From Bradyrhizobium sp. WSM1743 (GTDB lineage Bacteria > Pseudomonadota > Alphaproteobacteria > Rhizobiales > Xanthobacteraceae), in contig NZ_AXAZ01000001.1 in the NCBI RefSeq assembly GCF_000473065.1, positions 372,001 to 436,000 on the forward strand: a stretch of DNA of 64,000 nt, in the 5' to 3' direction. A program made the position numbers and the translations under genes. Below the pieces are notes generated by a model, which was not told the DNA's origin, made no database searches, and was given only the letters and a program-made list of their open reading frames with translations. Shown piece by piece: positions 16,754 through 25,020 of this stretch (position 1 is the first letter of the stretch; each line of letters starts with the position of its first letter).

Positions 16754-18103
16754 TCAGTGATTGACACTACGCAACACGTTGTCGACGGCCGTGCCGAGCT
16801 TGTCGACGATCAGGTCGATCTCGGCTGCGGAAGCGATATAGGGCGGCGCCAGCAGCACGTGGTCGCCGCGCACACCATCGACTGTGCCGCCACCGGGATA
16901 ACATCCGAGCCCGTTCGCGAAGGCCTCGGCCTTGATCTTCTGGTGCAGCTTGAGCCCGGGATCGAACGAGGTGCGGCTGGCACGATCGGCCACGAGCTCG
17001 ATCGCCCGGAACAGGCCACGGCCCCTGATATCGCCGACATGACGGTGATTGCCGAAACGCTCGGTCAGCCGCTGCTCGAGCTGCCGGCCGCGCTCCTTGA
17101 CTTGTTCGAGCAGGCCGTCCTGCCGGATCACGTCCTGCACCGCGAGCGCGGCCGCGCAGGCGAGGGGGTGTGCAAGATAAGTGTGGCCGTGCTGGAATGC
17201 GCCCGAGCCCGAACGGATGGTGTCGACGATCTTGCCGCTTGCGAGCATCGCACCGATCGGCTGATAGCCGCCGCCGAGCCCCTTCGCGATCGCCTGGATA
17301 TCAGGCGCCACGCCCTCCTGCTCCCAGGCATGCGTCGTGCCGGTGCGGCCCATGCCACACATGACCTCGTCGAGGATGAGCAGCGCGCCGTGCCGATCGC
17401 AGATCTCGCGCACCGCCTTGAAATAGCCGTCCGGTGCGGTCACTGCGCCGGCCGTGGCGCCGACAACGGGCTCGGCGAGGAACGCCGCCACGGTGTCGGG
17501 TCCGAGCCGCTGAAACTCGGCCTCGAGCTCGGCGGCGAGGCGCGCGACGAACTGTGCATCCGACTCGCCCTCGCGCTTTTCGTGATAGGCGAAGGCCGGC
17601 GTCACGTGGCTGAAAGCGGTCGAGAGCAGCGGCGCATAGGGCGCGCGGCGCCAGGCGTTACCTCCGGCAGCGAGCGCGCCGAGCGTGTTGCCGTGATAAC
17701 TCTGCCGCCTAGCGATGAAGTGTTGCCGCTGCGGCTCGCCGCGCTCGATGAAATATTGCCGCGCCAGTTTGATGCTGGCCTCGATCGCCTCCGATCCACC
17801 GCTGACGAAATAGGTGTAGGCGAGACCGCCGGGCTCGTGTCCCACTAGCGCTTCGGCGAGTGCTTCCGCCGGCTCGGAGGAGAAGAAAGCAGTATGCGCA
17901 TAGGCGAGAGTGGACGCCTGCTTTGCCATCGCCGCGATCACGCGCGGATGGTGGTGGCCGAGGCAGGAGACCGCCGCGCCGCCAGAGGCATCGATGATGC
18001 GCCGGCCGTCCTCGGCGAAGAGATAAACGCCTTCGCCACCGATTGCCTTGGGCGGCGTTTCGCGGAGCGAGCGATGCAGCACGCGGCTGGTGCGAGCGGC
18101 CAT
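16754..18103 (-). CDS. Class III aminotransferase (aspartate aminotransferase family)
   Basis: The 449-residue PLP enzyme has SGGSEAIEAS around residue 101-110, YHGNTLGAL, ILDEVMCGMGRTG with the PLP-ring Asp245, and the Schiff-base Lys274 in AIAKGLGGGY. Class III enzymes transfer amino groups from omega-amines or amino acids such as GABA, beta-alanine or taurine to a keto acid; the substrate is not readable here. Placed 3 bases after the RpiR gene and 12 bases before an amino-acid receptor, it is probably the first catabolic step for the amino compound that the receptor binds. Confidence 0.92.
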   Translation of the reverse strand: MAARTSRVLHRSLRETPPKAIGGEGVYLFAEDGRRIIDASGGAAVSCLGHHHPRVIAAMAKQASTLAYAHTAFFSSEPAEALAEALVGHEPGGLAYTYFVSGGSEAIEASIKLARQYFIERGEPQRQHFIARRQSYHGNTLGALAAGGNAWRRAPYAPLLSTAFSHVTPAFAYHEKREGESDAQFVARLAAELEAEFQRLGPDTVAAFLAEPVVGATAGAVTAPDGYFKAVREICDRHGALLILDEVMCGMGRTGTTHAWEQEGVAPDIQAIAKGLGGGYQPIGAMLASGKIVDTIRSGSGAFQHGHTYLAHPLACAAALAVQDVIRQDGLLEQVKERGRQLEQRLTERFGNHRHVGDIRGRGLFRAIELVADRASRTSFDPGLKLHQKIKAEAFANGLGCYPGGGTVDGVRGDHVLLAPPYIASAAEIDLIVDKLGTAVDNVLRSVNH

Positions 18104-18106
18104 GGA

Positions 18107-18979
18107 TCAACCTTTCTCCGAGACGTAAGTCGAGGCCGCAGTAAGCCGCGCTTCGGTATTCTCCAGACGTTTCTTGGCGGCCGTACCGCCGAGCGAGAAC
18201 GTCACCGCAGCGAGCGACTGGGCGATTGCGATGGCGCCGGTGAGGCTCGGGAAGAAGCCGGGCGATGATGCCGCCTCGAACAGCAGCACGTGGTCGGCGC
18301 CCTCGGCCATCGGCGCCGAGATGCTGTCTGCGATTGCGATCAGCGTTGCGCCGCTGCGATGAGCGGCTTGCGCGACGCGGACGCTCGCATGTGTGTAAGG
18401 CAGGAAGCCGATGACGATGACGGCCTCGCCGGGCCGGAACGCACCGAGATCTAGGTCGTCGGGCCCGGACGCGCCGACGAGCTGCACCTGTTCGGGCCGG
18501 AACAAACGCAACTCGTAATTCAGCAACTCCGCAACGCTGCGGCAGCTTCGATAGCCTGCGATCCAGATTCGCTTTGCGTCGTGCAGCGCGCGCGCTGCTT
18601 CGGCGATCGGCTGTGCGGGGATGCGCGGAAGGCCGGCGGCCTCGGCCTCGAGCTTGTCGATGATAAGTGCGACATCGGCGTTCGGCCCATGGCGCCGGCC
18701 TTTTGTGCGGCCGGAGAAGGGTGCGGTCTGCGACGGCCGCCGTGCCTCGGTCAGCGCCGCGCGCAGCTCGTCCCAGCCAGAATAGCCGATCGCCTTGGCA
18801 AGCCGCGTGAACGCGGCTGGATCGGCGCCGGCTTCGGCCGCGAGATCGCGCATCGAGCGGGTGGTGGCGTCGTAATCATTGGCGGCGACGAAGCGTCCGA
18901 CCTCCTGCAAACGCAGGGGGAGCGATGGCAATGCGATGCGCAGTTCGCTCAGGGGCGAGGATTTCGCGGGCTCAGCCAT
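18107..18979 (-). CDS. MurR/RpiR-family transcriptional regulator
   Basis: The 290-residue protein has an N-terminal RpiR helix-turn-helix (MRDLAAEAGADPAAFTRLAKAIGYSG region, about residues 43-70, in two blocks) and a C-terminal SIS domain (IWIAGYRSCRSVAEL, VIVIGFLPYTHASV). SIS domains bind phosphosugars, but some members control amino-compound use. The start MAEPAKSS at 18979 was chosen over an open frame to 19081, which would cross the divergent promoter region. It leads the unit with the aminotransferase and is likely autoregulatory through the repeat at 18989-19015. Confidence 0.9.
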   Translation of the reverse strand: MAEPAKSSPLSELRIALPSLPLRLQEVGRFVAANDYDATTRSMRDLAAEAGADPAAFTRLAKAIGYSGWDELRAALTEARRPSQTAPFSGRTKGRRHGPNADVALIIDKLEAEAAGLPRIPAQPIAEAARALHDAKRIWIAGYRSCRSVAELLNYELRLFRPEQVQLVGASGPDDLDLGAFRPGEAVIVIGFLPYTHASVRVAQAAHRSGATLIAIADSISAPMAEGADHVLLFEAASSPGFFPSLTGAIAIAQSLAAVTFSLGGTAAKKRLENTEARLTAASTYVSEKG

Positions 18980-18988
18980 GAAACATTC

Positions 18989-19015
18989 GTTGCATGAATT
19001 TAAGTTTGGTGCAAC
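18989..19015. promoter_or_regulatory. Inverted repeat, probable RpiR operator in a divergent promoter region
   Basis: GTTGCA (18989-18994) and TGCAAC (19010-19015) form a 6-15-6 inverted repeat in the 87-base gap between rpiR and the first permease gene. Position and symmetry suit a shared operator. A near-palindrome ATTCGTTGCATGAAT overlaps its left half. Confidence 0.5.
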
Positions 19016-19066
19016 ACTTGACGTGCGCCGCCGGAAATCGCTGCATTTGAGAAGGATTTTTGTGCT

Positions 19067-20251
19067 GTGACCGCCGATCATCCCAGACTGCCGCCGCGCC
19101 GCCGCTTCTTTGCGCTCGGGCGCAACGAATTGCAGGGCTTGTTCTGGCAGGTGCTGGTGGTCGGGATCGCGGTCGCAGTGATCGCCTTTCTCTGGTCCAA
19201 CACCGTCACCAACCTGTCAGCCCGCCGCATCACCACCGGCTTTGCCTTTCTCGGCCGAGAGGCGGGGATGCCGATTGCCGACAGCCTGCTCGCCTACAAT
19301 CCCAGGGACACCTATTTCTGGGCGTTCGTCGTCGGCATCGCTAACACTTTGCGCGTCGCCGTGATCGGCATCGTGCTCGCGACGATCTTGGGCACCCTGA
19401 TCGGGATCTCAAGGCTGTCGGCCAACTGGCTGCTGTCGCGGCTTGCCGCCGTCTATGTCGAAACGCTCCGCGACATCCCGCTGCTGCTCCAACTCCTGTT
19501 CTGGTACGTGTTGATGCAGGCTCTGCCGGCCGCACGCGCCGCGTGGCGGCCGATCGAGGGTGTATTCCTCTCCAATCGCGGCCTGATCCTGCCGGCGATC
19601 CCGTTCGGGCCGCCGCAGCTCGCGGTGCTCGGCACTGCGGTGCTGGGTTGCGCAGTGTTCTATGTCATCCGGCGATGGTTGGTCGCGCAGCAGATGCGCG
19701 ACGGCAGGCCGCGGCCGGCCTGGTCGTTTGCGCTCGGCCTCATCGTCGTGATGCCGGTGGCGGTCTCGCTCGCGCTCGGCGTGTCCTGGTCGATCGAATG
19801 GCCGCAGCTGCGCGGCTTCAACTTCGTCGGCGGCCTGACGCTCGCGCCGGAATATTTCGCGTTGCTGATCGCGCTCGTCACCTACACCTCGGCCTTCATT
19901 GCCGAGATCGTCCGCAGCGGCATCCAGTCGGTGCCGCGCGGGCAATGGGATGCTGCCAACGCGCTCGGCCTGCGCCGCAGTTTCATGCTGCGGCAGATCA
20001 TTCTGCCACAGGCGCTGCGCGTCATCGTGCCGCCGATGACGAGCCAGTATCTCAATCTGACCAAGAACTCCTCGCTCGCGGTCGCGATCGGCTATCAGGA
20101 CGTGGTCTCGATTGCCAACACCACGCTGAACCAGACCGGGCAGGCGATCGAAGCCATCGCGCTGATCATGGCGGTGTTCCTGACCATCAGCCTTTCGATT
20201 AGCTTCTTCATGAACTGGTACAATGCGCGCATCGCGCTAGTGGAGCGCTGA
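19067..20251 (+). CDS. Amino-acid ABC transporter permease (AapQ-like)
   Basis: The 394-residue inner-membrane protein has an N-terminal hydrophobic segment, a long periplasmic/loop insertion and the C-terminal permease core with the EAA motif (VPRGQWDAANALGLRRSFMLRQIILPQALR, around residue 285-315). Length fits AapQ/BztB of the general amino-acid transporter. The GTG start at 19067 follows GAGAAGGA. The second permease starts 2 bases after its stop. The AapP-type ATPase that should drive it is not in the window. Confidence 0.9.
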   Translation: MTADHPRLPPRRRFFALGRNELQGLFWQVLVVGIAVAVIAFLWSNTVTNLSARRITTGFAFLGREAGMPIADSLLAYNPRDTYFWAFVVGIANTLRVAVIGIVLATILGTLIGISRLSANWLLSRLAAVYVETLRDIPLLLQLLFWYVLMQALPAARAAWRPIEGVFLSNRGLILPAIPFGPPQLAVLGTAVLGCAVFYVIRRWLVAQQMRDGRPRPAWSFALGLIVVMPVAVSLALGVSWSIEWPQLRGFNFVGGLTLAPEYFALLIALVTYTSAFIAEIVRSGIQSVPRGQWDAANALGLRRSFMLRQIILPQALRVIVPPMTSQYLNLTKNSSLAVAIGYQDVVSIANTTLNQTGQAIEAIALIMAVFLTISLSISFFMNWYNARIALVER

Positions 20252-20253
20252 TC

Positions 20254-21363
20254 ATGACCGCGATCACGGACATTCCGGAGGCTCCCCGTGCTGCCCGTCG
20301 TCCGCAGCTTGGCAATCCGGTGCTGCGTTGGCTGCGCACCAACCTGTTCTCGTCAATTCCCAACGGCATTCTCACGGTCGTGCTGCTGGCGCTGCTCGCC
20401 AAGGGCATCCTCAGCTTCGTGCAATGGGGCATGGCGAACGCGGTGTGGCTGACGCCGGCGCACGATTCCAGCGCCTGCCGCGCCGTGCGTGGCGTCGGCG
20501 CCTGCTGGGCGATCATCCCCGAGAAATATCGCTTCATCCTGTTCGGCACCTATCCGTTCAACGAGCAGTGGCGGCCCGCGCTGTCGGTCGTGCTGTTCAT
20601 CGCGCTGTACTACCTCTCGACCCGCCGCGCGCTATGGCGGCGCGAGCTCGTTTTCCTCTGGATCGGTGCGCTGGCGCTGATCAGCGTTCTGATGTGGGGC
20701 GGCGTGTTCGGCCTGTCCTTCGTCTCGCAGGACCGCTGGGGCGGACTGCCGGTGACGCTGATCCTGGCGACGTTTGGTCTCGCCTTCGGCTTTCCGCTCG
20801 GCATCCTGGTCGCGCTCGGCCGGCGCTCGAAGCTGCCTGCGATCCGCTCGCTCAGCGTGCTCTATGTCGAGCTGATCCGCGGCGTGCCGCTGGTGAGCCT
20901 GTTGTTCATGGCAAGCGTGATGTTTCCGCTGTTCATGCCCGCCGGATTCAACATCGACAAGCTGCTGCGCGCGCAGATCGCGATCATCCTGTTCGCCGGC
21001 GCCTATCTCGCGGAAGTCATCCGCGGCGGGCTTCAGGCCGTGCCGCGCGGGCAGTATGAAGCCGCAGACGCGCTGGGCCTGTCCTACTGGCGCAAGCACC
21101 GGCTGATCGTCCTGCCGCAGGCGATCCGCCATGTCATCCCGCCGCTGGTCAACACCTTCATCGCCTTCTTCAAGGACACCAGTCTCGTGCTGATCATCGG
21201 CATCTTCGACCTGCTGACGACGGCAAAGACCGCGATCATCGATCCCGCCTGGCAGCAGTTTTCAGTCGAGGTCTACATCTTCGTCGCCGCGATCTATTTT
21301 GTCTTTTGCTTCGCGATGTCGCGCTACAGCCGGAGCCTCGAGGCGCCGACAACGCCGAAGTGA
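20254..21363 (+). CDS. Amino-acid ABC transporter permease (AapM-like)
   Basis: The 369-residue protein has several membrane segments and the permease EAA motif (VPRGQYEAADALGLSYW near residue 264, then LIVLPQAIRHVIPPLVN). It should form the heterodimeric channel with the preceding AapQ-like protein. After its stop (21363) there is no ABC ATPase; the next gene is an unrelated secreted hydrolase. The receptor is encoded divergently at 15728-16741. Confidence 0.9.
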   Translation: MTAITDIPEAPRAARRPQLGNPVLRWLRTNLFSSIPNGILTVVLLALLAKGILSFVQWGMANAVWLTPAHDSSACRAVRGVGACWAIIPEKYRFILFGTYPFNEQWRPALSVVLFIALYYLSTRRALWRRELVFLWIGALALISVLMWGGVFGLSFVSQDRWGGLPVTLILATFGLAFGFPLGILVALGRRSKLPAIRSLSVLYVELIRGVPLVSLLFMASVMFPLFMPAGFNIDKLLRAQIAIILFAGAYLAEVIRGGLQAVPRGQYEAADALGLSYWRKHRLIVLPQAIRHVIPPLVNTFIAFFKDTSLVLIIGIFDLLTTAKTAIIDPAWQQFSVEVYIFVAAIYFVFCFAMSRYSRSLEAPTTPK

Positions 21364-21464
21364 CGATTCCCTCGTTTGGTGCCGCTTGTTTGCGCTTGCG
21401 CCGATTGCCGATCTTGGGCTGTAATACCAGAGGTTGCTCCTGCGGTCGATTTGGCGAGGCTGTC

Positions 21465-22901
21465 ATGCGCGTGGCCGTTTTGCGGCAATTCACCGCCGCC
21501 CTGATCTGCGTCCTGATCATCACAACCACTCTCGGCGTGTCATCGTGTGCCGCCGAGGGGTTACGGCGCTATCGCGCGCCGATCGGTGAGAGTTCGATTT
21601 CGGGAATTTCGTCGGGCGCGTTCATGGCCGTTCAGTTCGGCACGGCGTGGTCGTCGGTGATCAAGGGCGTCGGCGTGGTCGCAGGCGGCCCTTACTGGTG
21701 CGCGAAGGCGGACGCGCTCGACGCCGCCACCTGGTACTGGGGGCCGATCTGGCGTGCCACGGGTGCATGCATGAAAGGGCCGGCGTCAGATCTGGATACG
21801 AAGGAGTTTACGGCAAAGGCCGACGCGAAGGCCGCAGCGGGCGAGATCGACCCCCTCAGCAATGTCGGCAGGCAGAAGATCTATCTCTTTCACGGCTACA
21901 ATGACGCGATCGTCGACAAGGCCACGACCGATGCAGCCGCCGATTTCTATCGCCACTATCTGGGGGATGCCAATCGCGGCAACTTGTTCTATCAGGCCAC
22001 GCTCGGCGCGGGCCACTCGTTCGTCGTGACGAAACAGGGCGTACCCGGGCTCAACGACTGCAAGGCCAACACGGAGCCCTATATCGACCAATGCGGCTAT
22101 GACCAGGCCGGCGTCATCCTGCAGCATATTTACGGCCGCCTGAATCCGCCCAGTCCCGCGCAGCTTGCAGGCTCGGTGAAGAGCTTTGATCAATCGATCT
22201 ATACCACGCCGCATCTGCCCGACGCGCTGAGCATGGGCGATACCGGCTATGTGTTCGTACCTCAGGATTGCGAGCAGGGCAGTCCGTGTCGCGTCCACGT
22301 CGCGCTCCACGGATGCAAGCAGGACGTCGCCGATATCGGACGCAGATTCGTGGATGAGGCAGGCTACAATGAGTGGGCGGACACGAACCACCTGATCATC
22401 CTCTATCCGCAGACGAAGACCAGCCCATACTGGCCAAGCAATCCGCAGGCCTGTTGGGATTGGTGGAGCTACGTCGACCATCAGGATAGCTACGTGACGA
22501 AGTCCGGATCGCAAATCAAGGCGATCAAGGCGATGCTGGATGCGCTCACGGCCGGGGCCGCGGCGCCCGCCGGGGCGACCGCGCCGTCGCTATCGGCACC
22601 GCAGTCGCTCACGGTGATCGATACGTCGGATAGCGGCGCTGACCTGGCCTGGTCTCCAGGGGACGACGTCACAACCTACCGGGTTTCACGTGCGGGGCCA
22701 GATGGCGCGTTCCAGGCGATTGGCGACGTGACAGGAGCGAGCTTTGGGGATTCCGGCCTGACGCCGCAAACAACATATCGATGGCGTGTCTCGGTCGTTC
22801 TGAACGGGGCGGCGGGCCCGAGCTCCGACGATGCGACCGGCACGACGCGATCGACACCTCCTCGCTGCGATGATCCCGGTTCCTGCCCGATCGCCAAATA
22901 G
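21465..22901 (+). CDS. PHB depolymerase-family esterase, exported, with C-terminal FnIII-like domain
   Basis: The 478-residue protein has a signal sequence ending in GVSSC, which fits a lipobox, so a lipoprotein is possible. The catalytic region follows, with the nucleophile in SGISSGAFMAVQF (about residue 50), FHGYNDAIVD for the Asp and GAGHSF for the His. Two Cys-rich blocks (DCEQGSPCRVHVALHGC) resemble poly(3-hydroxybutyrate) depolymerase relatives. Residues about 385-465 look like a fibronectin type III domain (LTVIDTSDSGADLAW, TTYRWRVSV). The ATG at 21465 follows GCGAGG. It may act on polyester or short esters outside the cytoplasm. Confidence 0.8.
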   Translation: MRVAVLRQFTAALICVLIITTTLGVSSCAAEGLRRYRAPIGESSISGISSGAFMAVQFGTAWSSVIKGVGVVAGGPYWCAKADALDAATWYWGPIWRATGACMKGPASDLDTKEFTAKADAKAAAGEIDPLSNVGRQKIYLFHGYNDAIVDKATTDAAADFYRHYLGDANRGNLFYQATLGAGHSFVVTKQGVPGLNDCKANTEPYIDQCGYDQAGVILQHIYGRLNPPSPAQLAGSVKSFDQSIYTTPHLPDALSMGDTGYVFVPQDCEQGSPCRVHVALHGCKQDVADIGRRFVDEAGYNEWADTNHLIILYPQTKTSPYWPSNPQACWDWWSYVDHQDSYVTKSGSQIKAIKAMLDALTAGAAAPAGATAPSLSAPQSLTVIDTSDSGADLAWSPGDDVTTYRVSRAGPDGAFQAIGDVTGASFGDSGLTPQTTYRWRVSVVLNGAAGPSSDDATGTTRSTPPRCDDPGSCPIAK

Positions 22902-23094
22902 CGAACCGAGCAACCGTCCTGCGTGCCGCGCGATGACTGGCAGGGTGCGACGGGAGGTCGTGCCGCGCTCACCCGCGATTTATCAATACAGCTCATAACT
23001 CCATGCGAAATTGAGCCGGTTATCCGGCGGAACCGCGTTAAGGGTCGTCTCTTGTCAGACGGTGTGTCTGGCATTTCCAGCGCGACCGGGCGCG

Positions 23095-23450
23095 GTCACC
23101 GTGCACGACGTCTGGTGGCGATCGACCCGGGCCGCATCGTCAACCCCGGCATCATCGAGGCGCAGGTCAATTTGGCCATTGCGCTCGGCCTGTCCTCGGT
23201 GCTGCTGGAGAAAGTCGTCTATGCCAAGGGCGTGCCGCAGGCGCGCAACTTCGACGGCTACCCGATCCTGCCACCGGACCGCATGCCACGTGTCCACGTC
23301 CGCATCGTCGAAAGCGGTTCGCCGATGGGCGGCATCGGCGAGCCGGGGCTGCCCGGCGTGCCGCCGGCGGTGGCCAATGCGGTTGCCGCATTGACGGGCC
23401 AGCGCATCCGCAGCCTGCCGCTGTCGAAGATGAAGTTCGGGGCCAGCTGA
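23095..23450 (+). pseudogene. Remnant of a xanthine dehydrogenase-family molybdopterin-binding (large) subunit, C-terminal end
   Basis: The open frame after 23115 encodes VAIDPGRIVNPGIIEAQVN and IGEPGLPGVPPAVANAV, typical of the C-terminal end of isoquinoline-1-oxidoreductase-type large subunits. The preceding residues expected there, VTVHDVW, are readable in another frame at 23095-23115; loss of one G at about 23115 accounts for the shift. Nothing upstream of 23095 resembles the missing 600 or so residues and there is no small subunit, so this is a truncated, frameshifted relic. Confidence 0.75.
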
Positions 23451-23477
23451 GGCGCCGCGTCTGCCGCGCCGCTCCCC

Positions 23478-24896
23478 TTATACCTTCACCTTCGGATCGA
23501 TCGGCGTCGTGCCGCGCAGGCCCAGAATATCCTCCAGCACCTTCGCCCCGGCGATCACCTGCGCATCGGCGCGCGGCGCGCCGACCACCTGCACGCCGAC
23601 CGGCAGGCCCGATGCCGTGAAACCGCACGGCAGCGACAGCGAGGGGCAGCAGGCGAGCGTGATGGCGTAGACGATGCCGAGCCATTCGATGTAGTTCTCG
23701 AACCTTTTGCCGGCGCATTCGGCAACGTAGCGGTATTCGATCGGGAAGGGCGGCACGATCGTGGTCGGCACCAGCAGCAGATCGTAGCTCTTGAAGAATT
23801 CGACCGCCCGCGCGGTCATGCCGACGCGTTGCGCCTCGGCGCGCGCGAGCTGCTCGACCGTGAGCTTGAGGCCTTCCTCGATGTTCCAGATCACCTCGGG
23901 CTTGAGCAGGTCGCGCTTGGTGCGCAGCAGATTGGCCTTGGTGATCGCGAAATCGAAGGCGCGCAGCACATGAAAGCACTGATGCGCCTCGCGCCAGTCC
24001 GGATGCGCCTCCTCCACGATGGCTCCGGCCTCCGCGAAACGTTCGGCGGCCTTGCGCGTGATCGCCTTCACTTCGGGATCGACCGGCGTGATGCCGAGAT
24101 CGGGCGAGTAGGCGATGCGCTTCGGTTTCTTGCCCGCCTGTGCCGCCGACAGGAACGAGGTTGCGGGGGCCGGCAGCGACAGCGGATCGTCCGCGTAGTC
24201 GCCGCTCATGGCATCCAGCAGCAGCGCGAGATCCTCGACGTTGCGCGCCATCGGGCCGACCACGCCGAGATTGCGATCGATACCTGACTTGGGCGTATGC
24301 GCGACTCGGCCGATGCTCGGCCGCATGCCGACGACGCCGCAGAACGCCGCCGGGCTGCGCAAGGACCCGCCCATGTCGGAGCCCTGGGCGAGCCAGGCCA
24401 TGCCGGTCGCGAGTGCCACCGCGGCGCCGCCGGAGGAGCCCGCTGCCGATTTCGTCGTATCCCAGGGATTGAGCGTCGCGCCGAACACCTCGTTGAACGT
24501 GTTGGCGCCGGCGCCGAACTCGGGCGTGTTGGATTTTGCGTAGACCACCGCGCCGTTGGCTTCGAGGTTCTCGACCATGAGGTCGGATTTCGCGGGGATG
24601 TTGTCCTTGAAGATTGGCGAGCCCTGCGTGTTCAAGACGCCTGCAACGTCGGTCAGATCCTTGATCGGGACCGGCAGCCCTGCGAGCAGCCCGCGCGCCC
24701 CGGCCGGCTTCCGCATCAGCGCCTTGGCGCTATCCCGCGCGCGATCGAAGCACAGGATCGGCAGCGCGTTCACGTTGCCATCGACCTCACCGACGCGCTT
24801 CTCCAGCACGTCCAGGAGCTCGAGCGGCGAGACGTCGCCGGAGCGCAGCTTGTCGACGACGGCGCATGCTGTTTCGCGGATCAGGTCTTGAGACAA
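23478..24896 (-). CDS. Amidase signature-family hydrolase
   Basis: The 472-residue protein has the Ser-cisSer-Lys triad region of amidases: VPIKDLTDVAG (Lys), then AAGSSGGAAVALATGM (cis-Ser) and GSDMGGSLRSPAAFCG (Ser). It hydrolyses a carboxamide; the substrate is unknown. The start is a TTG at 24896 preceded by AGGAG at eight bases. The open frame runs on to 25007 but only through the translated REP element, so that extension is rejected. The SDR gene lies upstream on the same strand beyond the repeat. Confidence 0.88.
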   Translation of the reverse strand: MSQDLIRETACAVVDKLRSGDVSPLELLDVLEKRVGEVDGNVNALPILCFDRARDSAKALMRKPAGARGLLAGLPVPIKDLTDVAGVLNTQGSPIFKDNIPAKSDLMVENLEANGAVVYAKSNTPEFGAGANTFNEVFGATLNPWDTTKSAAGSSGGAAVALATGMAWLAQGSDMGGSLRSPAAFCGVVGMRPSIGRVAHTPKSGIDRNLGVVGPMARNVEDLALLLDAMSGDYADDPLSLPAPATSFLSAAQAGKKPKRIAYSPDLGITPVDPEVKAITRKAAERFAEAGAIVEEAHPDWREAHQCFHVLRAFDFAITKANLLRTKRDLLKPEVIWNIEEGLKLTVEQLARAEAQRVGMTARAVEFFKSYDLLLVPTTIVPPFPIEYRYVAECAGKRFENYIEWLGIVYAITLACCPSLSLPCGFTASGLPVGVQVVGAPRADAQVIAGAKVLEDILGLRGTTPIDPKVKV

Positions 24897-24925
24897 GTAT
24901 CTTACTCCTATGCGTATTCTAAGCT

Positions 24926-25012
24926 CGTCATTGCGAGGAGCGAAGCGACGAAGCAATCCTGGCCGTTGCCGCAGAGCCAGTTCTGGATTGCTTCGCTTCG
25001 CTCGCAATGACG
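24926..25012. repeat. REP-like palindrome, class A (copy 3)
   Basis: CGTCATTGCGAGGAGCGAAG and CTTCGCTCGCAATGACG arms with an inner CAATCC/GGATTG pair. It occupies the gap between the SDR stop and the amidase start. Confidence 0.9.
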
Positions 25013-25020
25013 GAGAAATT

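Noticed and set aside
15692..17848. 718-codon open frame on the plus strand
   Set aside because: Antisense to the receptor and aminotransferase genes; composition is that of a shadow frame with no recognisable motif.
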